Part shown: one piece after another, positions 14,108 through 19,336 of the stretch
Position numbering within the stretch: position 1 is the first letter of the stretch
How the letters are laid out: the number at the start of each line of letters is the position of its first letter
Origin: JAZTZP01 sp045637525
Lineage (GTDB): Bacteria > Bacillota > Clostridia > UBA1381
Assembly: GCA_045637525.1 (NCBI GenBank)
Contig: JAZTZP010000131.1
Location: 1-19,336, forward strand
Length of the DNA: 19,336 bases
Direction: 5' to 3'
The notes under the pieces: model-generated
The model's database searches: none
What the model was told of the DNA's origin: nothing
What the model saw: the letters and a program-made list of their open reading frames with translations, nothing else
Program-made: the position numbers and the translations under genes

Positions 14108-16222
14108 TCAATCAATTACGGTTATCTCATCCGGCACACTGATATCCGTTTTATCCTCATCCATACTTATTTTTATAAATCCGTACGGTGTAGGTATGGA
14201 AATTCTCGCATATTTCAGTCCGTAAAGCTTGGGCTTTATACGTATCTCCTTAAATCCGGGCTTTAATATTTCAATCCCCGAAAATTTTGACGGAAGCTGA
14301 TATGTCGGCGTTCCGGCCCATACATGGCTATAATCAAACCCGTATCCCGATATATCATACCAGCCCTCCTGAAGTCCTTTTTCTATCTTAGACATTTCCT
14401 CCCAACGCATAAGCTGACTGATCGCGCATTCCTCAAATAACCCGGCCTTATACAAAGCCTCTATAACGAAATGCATAAAATACGGCTGTGGCATTATTAA
14501 AGCTGTATCGCTGATAATCCGGCGCATAATCTCCTTTTGCCTGTCCCCGGGAACAATATCATAAAGCACCGCAAGAGTATTTGTATGCCATGAAAAATAT
14601 CTTTTATCGGTATTTTCCGGAAGCCATTTGGATGCTGTTTCATATTTATCATTCAATCCGTCGAAATAAAGTCCTTTTTCATCATCAAAAAAAGCTTCGT
14701 TAAATGATTTTTTAAGAACTTGCAGACGACTTTCATAGATTTTTGCAAGATTTGTTTTGCCGCATGCATTATAAATCTTGACCGCTTTCTCAAGCGCTCC
14801 GGCATAGAATGCATTTAACACACTCTGACCGAGAGCCATAGGCGGATGATGCATGCTTATTCCGTCAACCATCAGCCAGTCAACAAACATATAGCTTTCG
14901 GGACGATATATAATCTCATTATCTCCTGCACCCGTCTTCATCTTTTCAAGCACAAGACGAATTGCCTCGGAAGCTTCTTCCAAAACACTTTTATCACCGC
15001 TGTACATATAATATTCATACACCATCATTATCCATATAAGGCTGTAAGTCGTGTGAAACATAAATCCGTTCTGCTGCTCTAAAAACCTTGCAATTCTTAC
15101 AATATCAAGCCTTACGAGCATAGTATCGCCGTAAGTGTAGTAATTCATTAAAGATGCAATGTAATAATCCCCCGAACAGCCTAAATTTTCCTGATGCATG
15201 GGACTGTCAAGCTCAATAGTCTGACGACAGATTTTAAGTGCGTGCTTTCCCATGTTGTATATCTTGTCAAAGCATTGAACAGAGCATTCAAAGCTGCCCT
15301 CTTTATCAATCGGATAATGACAGAATGAAACCGCAAGCTTATCAACAGTAAGCGGCACATTCCCGACATTTGTAACACAAACCTTCATTCCGCCCACGCT
15401 TCTCATAATAAGACTTCGGAAATCTGTCTTGTCGTCTCCGGTTATTACTTCCGGATGTCTCGCCTGCTTGCTTTCATCAATTTCAAAATCTCTTATTATG
15501 ATGATATAAGACGCTTTATTTTTTATCTCAACTGTGTAATAGCCGGAATATATTTTATCAAAATAATATACAGCTTCTTTCGTTTCTCCGGGTAAAACCG
15601 TAAACGGAACGAAGCCTTCCGGCAAAATCTCTTCTTCATGAAGCATCGGAATATCCGCTTTTTCGGGAACAAGTGCGCTTCCGGTTTCTCCTGCCGGAAG
15701 CCATTTCCCGGATTTTAAAGTGAAATCCGTTTTGCCGATGCCATATCGGCGGCAATCACGCCGCACAAGCCACGTTTTATCGGTAACAATCGTCTCTGCT
15801 GTACCGTCTGCAAAAGCAATGTCAAAAGAAGCTATAAGCCCGTTTTTGCCGTGCGACATATCGCACTGAACAGTCGGAGTATTTTCAACCAACACATAAA
15901 TATCAAGAAAATCCTCATCCAAACTAACGCTGTAGCTGTTTGAATAATGCACTCCCATCGGCGTTACCGTCCCGAAATCTCCACCGGCACAGACCGGGCC
16001 GAGACCTGTAAATTTACCATTTATATAAAGATGAAATTTAACATCTGCACTTATTTCGACATTAACGTTCTTTATGCTTTTATCAAATTTCAGGCTCTTT
16101 TTAAACTCTGCAACTATAAACTCATGATTTTCCCTGCTTTTATCAAAAACCGAAATCGGGCAATTTTCATATTCCGGGAATATTTTTTTATCAAGCCATA
16201 TCCATTTTGCACCGATGTTCAT
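14108..16222 (-). CDS. GH78-like (alpha-L-rhamnosidase-type) glycoside hydrolase
   Basis: A 704-aa protein with an N-terminal beta-sandwich part (AKWIWLD start, YINGKFTGLGP near 66-76), a middle beta domain, an (alpha/alpha)6 barrel from about residue 310, and a short C-terminal beta domain (AGTPTYQLPSKFSGI then IKPKLYGLKYARISIPTPYG). This order is that of bacterial GH78 alpha-L-rhamnosidases. The catalytic signature, usually DCPQRxERLGWTGD, reads DSPMHQENLGCSGD here (D339, E345, D352): the general acid glutamate is kept but the Arg and Trp are changed, so the substrate may not be an ordinary rhamnoside. There is no signal peptide, so it should act on imported oligosaccharides in the cytoplasm. 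AGGAGAAA precedes the ATG by five bases. It follows the MIF-like gene by 11 bases, in one operon. Confidence 0.78.
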   Translation of the reverse strand: MNIGAKWIWLDKKIFPEYENCPISVFDKSRENHEFIVAEFKKSLKFDKSIKNVNVEISADVKFHLYINGKFTGLGPVCAGGDFGTVTPMGVHYSNSYSVSLDEDFLDIYVLVENTPTVQCDMSHGKNGLIASFDIAFADGTAETIVTDKTWLVRRDCRRYGIGKTDFTLKSGKWLPAGETGSALVPEKADIPMLHEEEILPEGFVPFTVLPGETKEAVYYFDKIYSGYYTVEIKNKASYIIIIRDFEIDESKQARHPEVITGDDKTDFRSLIMRSVGGMKVCVTNVGNVPLTVDKLAVSFCHYPIDKEGSFECSVQCFDKIYNMGKHALKICRQTIELDSPMHQENLGCSGDYYIASLMNYYTYGDTMLVRLDIVRIARFLEQQNGFMFHTTYSLIWIMMVYEYYMYSGDKSVLEEASEAIRLVLEKMKTGAGDNEIIYRPESYMFVDWLMVDGISMHHPPMALGQSVLNAFYAGALEKAVKIYNACGKTNLAKIYESRLQVLKKSFNEAFFDDEKGLYFDGLNDKYETASKWLPENTDKRYFSWHTNTLAVLYDIVPGDRQKEIMRRIISDTALIMPQPYFMHFVIEALYKAGLFEECAISQLMRWEEMSKIEKGLQEGWYDISGYGFDYSHVWAGTPTYQLPSKFSGIEILKPGFKEIRIKPKLYGLKYARISIPTPYGFIKISMDEDKTDISVPDEITVID

Positions 16223-16233
16223 AGCACTTTCTC

Positions 16234-16575
16234 CTAAAAATTCCTTCCGTTCCAGCCCCAGTCGGAAACCGGGTGATATGATACATAAACAGCGTTACCC
16301 GGTATTCCGAGCTCTTTTTCATACATATCACAAATCTGCGCAGTAAGCTTTGAATATGCATCTTTTGACGCATTTCCCAAAAGGCTGACAGACACATAAG
16401 CTCCCTTTTCAAGCTTCTCGCCTGCCATCCATAAATCATAATTATCCTCAATTCCTACCATAAGATAGGTTTCGGGCTTATTAAGAGTAGTAATATACTT
16501 ACCCAAAGCAGCCTTTATAGCCTGTTTTTTATCCTCGCTCACCTGTACTGTAATTTTTGAATCAATAAATGGCAT
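16234..16575 (-). CDS. MIF-like tautomerase
   Basis: A 113-aa protein of the macrophage migration inhibitory factor type in the tautomerase superfamily. It begins MPFIDSKITV, giving the catalytic proline after methionine removal, and has the conserved lysine K33 in LNKPETYLMVGI, a VSVSLLG strand, and a C-terminal WGWNGRNF tail as in MIF and D-dopachrome tautomerase. The start at 16575 is chosen because catalysis needs the proline at position 2 and because GAGG stands nine bases upstream; a TTG seven codons earlier would bury the proline. It is the first gene of a two-gene unit with the GH78-like gene. Bacterial MIFs have no firm physiological substrate; secretion is not evident (no signal peptide). 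Confidence 0.85.
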   Translation of the reverse strand: MPFIDSKITVQVSEDKKQAIKAALGKYITTLNKPETYLMVGIEDNYDLWMAGEKLEKGAYVSVSLLGNASKDAYSKLTAQICDMYEKELGIPGNAVYVSYHPVSDWGWNGRNF

Positions 16576-16614
16576 AATTAAAATCCTCACTTTCAAATAT
16601 AATAATTTATCAAA

Positions 16615-16643
16615 ATTATATCAAACTCAAATATCTTTGTCAA
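16615..16643 (-). promoter_or_regulatory. Promoter of the MIF/GH78 unit, overlapping the kinase 3' end
   Basis: TTGACA (16638-16643), 17-base spacer, TATAAT (16615-16620) on the minus strand. The -35 and part of the spacer lie within the last codons of the histidine kinase gene. The start of transcription near 16608 leaves about 33 bases before the MIF-like start. Confidence 0.8.
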
Positions 16644-18423
16644 GTTTTTTCTTTAAAATAAAGAAAAATCTTACTCCATCCTCTGTATTATTCACACCAT
16701 ATTCCGCCTTGTGCAAAAGCAGAATGTTTTTAGAAATCGAGAGTCCGAGTCCCGTCCCGTTATCTTTTCTTTCTCTTGACTTATCACATTTATAAAACTT
16801 ATCCCACACCTTCGACAGCTCACTCTCATCAATATGAGCTCCTGTGTTTTCAACGCTTACCTCAACTTCAGACTCCGTTTGTGTGATATATAATGTTATT
16901 TTCCCGCTTTCGGGAGTGTTTTTAAGTGCGTTTGTCAGGAAATTGCTTATCACAAGCTCCATCTTGTCGCAGTCAACCTCCACTATTGCTTCTTCATCAG
17001 AATTAAACTCCACCGTTATGGACTTCTGCTTAAAGTTTTCGTCAAAAAGCTTTACATATTTATTTATAATTTTTGTAATGCTGTACTCTTTTATATTAAG
17101 CTTTTCCACTCCGGCTTCAAGCTTTGAGTTTTCAAGCATATCAAGAACAAGCGTGTCCATTTTCTTTGTCTCTTCAACAATTACGTTCATGTATTTGAGG
17201 CGTTTATTCTCCGACACCCCGTCTATAAGCCCCTCAGCATATGCACGTATTATCGCAAGAGGCGTTTTAAGCTCATGACTTACCGCCGCAACGAATTCCT
17301 TTCTTTGCTGTTCCAACATACGCTCATGGTTTATATCCTCCGTAAGCTTGTCATTTGCCGCTACAAGCTCTTTAATTGTCGTATCAAGCTTATCCGACAT
17401 CTCATTTACGTTATTTGACAAAACACCAAGCTCATCACTACCCAAAACAGAGCAATGCTCCGAAAAATCAAGATTTTTCATTTTTGTAGTAATCTTTGTA
17501 AGCCTCAGAATCGGCTTTGTTATCATGTATGAAAAGCTTGCACCAACAACAAGCGCCATTATTCCGGCAATAATCGTCCATGGGATAATAAGTCCGTTTA
17601 AAACACCCATAGCCTCGCTTATATGACGAAGAGATGTCGTTGCAAATATAAACTCACTGTCATCAAGCATCATTACCGCAACAGAATAAAGCTCCTTCGA
17701 CTCATTACTCACATACCGATATGTTACCGGCTCTCCGTATGAAATATCTTCAGGGTTTTCAACCCAGCTCATAAGTGCCGACAAAGCATCAGAACGCTGT
17801 ATTATTCCGTTATATGCAACCGGCGTTACAATTGATGTTACCCTTCCCGATACAGTTTCGCTTCTATGAACAAACCGTGATGGTCTGCGTTCACCCTCAG
17901 ACCTCGGATTACGAAAATTCATGAGCGAGGTGTTTTCCCACTTATTCCCGCCCTTTGAAATTGTTTCGGGTACATATATGCCCGTATCACCTCTGTCAAA
18001 CTTAACAAATTTTACACTTACTGTGTCACCCTGTTCTATATTAAGGTTCATAAAATCATTGCTGTTTACCGCATTGTCAAGCAAAAAACTCATTTTTTCG
18101 CCATTATCAGACTCTATCTCCATTTCATACGAAACAGCATATTTAATACCCCTGTCGTCCGCCACCATAATATATGCATTGTTATTTGCGGAATACTCGG
18201 ATATTTTTTTACGCATCTGGTTTTTATCCGTCAGCATTTTATATTCATCCGCAAGGTTTATAACCATTTGTTTCATGGCGTTTTCCTTCGTATACGAATA
18301 AATCCTGCTGTATAAAACGCTCTGAATTGCAAAAAACAGCATCAGCATTATTACTATTGATAACAGCGTAATAAAAAATACTTTTTTCGTTATAGATATG
18401 TTCTTCCATTTAAAATTTTTCAT
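16627..18423 (-). CDS. Membrane sensor histidine kinase (HAMP, HisKA, HATPase)
   Basis: A 598-aa two-component sensor kinase. Membrane segment 1 at about 15-36, an extracytoplasmic sensor region of about 240 residues (37-273), membrane segment 2 at about 275-300, HAMP to about 355, then a coiled linker. HisKA carries FVAAVSHELKTPLA with H383 as phosphorylation site; the ATPase domain shows the N box SNFLTNALKN (N498, N502), NTGAHI (526-531) and the G2 box NGTGLGLS (555-562). GGAG lies six bases before the ATG. It follows its response regulator by 40 bases, the normal regulator-kinase order. The sensor region has no motif I recognise; the ligand is unknown. The following MIF/GH78 unit has its own promoter, so a regulatory link is only possible. 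Confidence 0.92.
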   Translation of the reverse strand: MKNFKWKNISITKKVFFITLLSIVIMLMLFFAIQSVLYSRIYSYTKENAMKQMVINLADEYKMLTDKNQMRKKISEYSANNNAYIMVADDRGIKYAVSYEMEIESDNGEKMSFLLDNAVNSNDFMNLNIEQGDTVSVKFVKFDRGDTGIYVPETISKGGNKWENTSLMNFRNPRSEGERRPSRFVHRSETVSGRVTSIVTPVAYNGIIQRSDALSALMSWVENPEDISYGEPVTYRYVSNESKELYSVAVMMLDDSEFIFATTSLRHISEAMGVLNGLIIPWTIIAGIMALVVGASFSYMITKPILRLTKITTKMKNLDFSEHCSVLGSDELGVLSNNVNEMSDKLDTTIKELVAANDKLTEDINHERMLEQQRKEFVAAVSHELKTPLAIIRAYAEGLIDGVSENKRLKYMNVIVEETKKMDTLVLDMLENSKLEAGVEKLNIKEYSITKIINKYVKLFDENFKQKSITVEFNSDEEAIVEVDCDKMELVISNFLTNALKNTPESGKITLYITQTESEVEVSVENTGAHIDESELSKVWDKFYKCDKSRERKDNGTGLGLSISKNILLLHKAEYGVNNTEDGVRFFFILKKKLDKDI

Positions 18424-18463
18424 TATATTCTCCGCTCCGCCTTTATGTCACGGCGCTTACTTT

Positions 18464-19153
18464 TCACATTATCTTCTCTTCAAATTTATAGCCTGCTTTA
18501 ATTAACGTCTTTATATGCACCGCTTTATCGCCTATCTTCGCGCGAAGCTTTTTTATATGCGTATCAACGGTTCTGAGGTCTCCGAAATAGTCATACCCCC
18601 ATACCTTTGAAAGAAGCGTATCACGTGATAAAACACGCCCCTTGTTTATCATAAGATAATATAAAAGGTCAAATTCTTTCGGCGTAAGCTCTACCTCCGC
18701 CCCGTCTATCGTAACGGTATGAGATACCTGATTAACGGTTATTCCGGCAAGAGTTATAACGTCGTTTTCGCCCACAACCGTTCCATGTATGCGATTTAAA
18801 ATAGCCGTTGCCTTCGCAAGCAGAACCTTCGGACTGAAAGGCTTTGTAACATAATCATCCGCTCCGAGCTCATAGCCTAAAAGCTTGTCGTCCTCGTCGC
18901 TTCTTGCGGTTATCATTATTATAGGTATGTCATGCTTCTTTCGTATACGGCGACAAACAGAAAATCCGTCTATACCGGGAATCATTATGTCAAGTAATAT
19001 AAGGTCATAACGGTATTCATAATCCTCTATCATCTCAAGAGCATCATTCCCGTTTCCGCATTCCTCAACCTCAAATCCCCCGTCTTCAAAATAATCCTTT
19101 ATAACCTCACGCATAAGCTCCTCATCTTCAACAATTAAAACTTTATATTTCAT
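18464..19153 (-). CDS. OmpR/PhoB-family response regulator
   Basis: A 229-aa DNA-binding regulator. The receiver domain has the acidic pair (VEDEE, E9-D10), phosphoacceptor D55 in LILLDIMIPG, T82 in MITARSD and K104 in YVTKPFSP. A winged-helix domain (about 130-226) follows, with LTPKEFDLLYYL, a VWGYDYFGD segment and RTVDTHIKKLRAKIG as recognition helix. Start: MKYKVLIVEDEE at 19153, with GAGGTG four bases before the ATG; an ATG four codons upstream overlaps this site. It is the first gene of the pair with the histidine kinase. Confidence 0.93.
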   Translation of the reverse strand: MKYKVLIVEDEELMREVIKDYFEDGGFEVEECGNGNDALEMIEDYEYRYDLILLDIMIPGIDGFSVCRRIRKKHDIPIIMITARSDEDDKLLGYELGADDYVTKPFSPKVLLAKATAILNRIHGTVVGENDVITLAGITVNQVSHTVTIDGAEVELTPKEFDLLYYLMINKGRVLSRDTLLSKVWGYDYFGDLRTVDTHIKKLRAKIGDKAVHIKTLIKAGYKFEEKIM

Positions 19154-19179
19154 ACTGCACCTCATTTCTGTTTAAATAA

Positions 19180-19185
19180 ATTATA
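19180..19185 (-). promoter_or_regulatory. Possible -10 box of the two-component operon
   Basis: TATAAT on the minus strand, 26 bases before the start codon. The hexamer 17 bases upstream (AGACTG) is a poor -35, so the promoter may need an activator, possibly its own regulator. Confidence 0.4.
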
Positions 19186-19231
19186 GTTTAGCGGCGTGTT
19201 TACAGTCTGCGTTCGATACGCTTTGCTAAAG

Positions 19232-19328
19232 CCTCCCTTGCCTAAAGGGAGGTGGCACAGCGTAAGCTGTGACGGAGGGATATATAGTAAAAACATAGAA
19301 AAATTAATATCCCTCCACCGCAAGCGGT
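19232..19328. repeat. REP-like cluster of hairpins
   Basis: Four inverted repeats in a row: CCTCCCTT/AAGGGAGG (19232-19252), CACAGC-GTAA-GCTGTG (19256-19271), GGAGGGATAT/ATATCCCTCC (19274-19283 and 19307-19316) and ACCG-CAAG-CGGT (19317-19328). The sequence then runs off the window in another C-rich stretch. Resembles the repeated intergenic GC-rich palindromes seen many times in clostridial genomes; copy number cannot be judged here. Confidence 0.6.
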
Positions 19329-19336
19329 CCCCCTCC

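Noticed and set aside
1..19336. CRISPR arrays or phage genes
   Set aside because: No series of regularly spaced direct repeats and no integrase, capsid or terminase-like genes are visible.

Overview
The window reads as a chromosomal stretch of a low-GC, spore-forming Firmicute, most likely class Clostridia. The evidence is a stage II sporulation phosphatase gene (spoIIE), consensus TTGACA/TATAAT promoters with 17-base spacers, purine-rich ribosome binding sites, a group IIC-like intron relic and an IS1182-like element. I cannot place it more finely without searches.

Left part (1-4780): a guanine deaminase gene, a shrunken group II intron sitting directly behind the spoIIE terminator, spoIIE, and a divergently transcribed YfcE/MJ0936-type phosphodiesterase gene starting at TTG. 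Middle part (about 4780-11420): an AT-richer accessory block on the minus strand. It holds two transcription units: (i) a DUF4143-type ATPase followed by an M42 aminopeptidase, and (ii) a strong promoter driving a 33-residue peptide gene, a perfect 11-bp hairpin, a radical SAM/SPASM enzyme with a PqqD-like N-terminal region, and a SNF2-family helicase. Unit (ii) looks like a ribosomally made, radical-SAM-modified peptide (RiPP) locus with an unusual helicase partner, and is the best candidate for something undescribed. The block is flanked by an inverted-repeat sequence (4847-4962) on the left and a decayed IS1182-like element (about 11417-12693) on the right.

Right part (12694-19336): a CaCA-type cation/Ca2+ antiporter behind its own promoter and a probable yybP-ykoY manganese riboswitch with terminator; a tRNA-Thr(CGU) with promoter and terminator; a small operon of a MIF-like tautomerase and a GH78 (alpha-L-rhamnosidase)-like protein, whose promoter overlaps the 3' end of the preceding gene; an OmpR-type response regulator and HAMP sensor kinase pair; and a REP-like set of hairpins at the right edge.

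Several gene starts were moved to internal codons where a ribosome binding site is visible (spoIIE, YfcE-like, helicase, radical SAM, ATPase, MIF-like, response regulator). Family assignments come from motifs read by eye; no database search was run.
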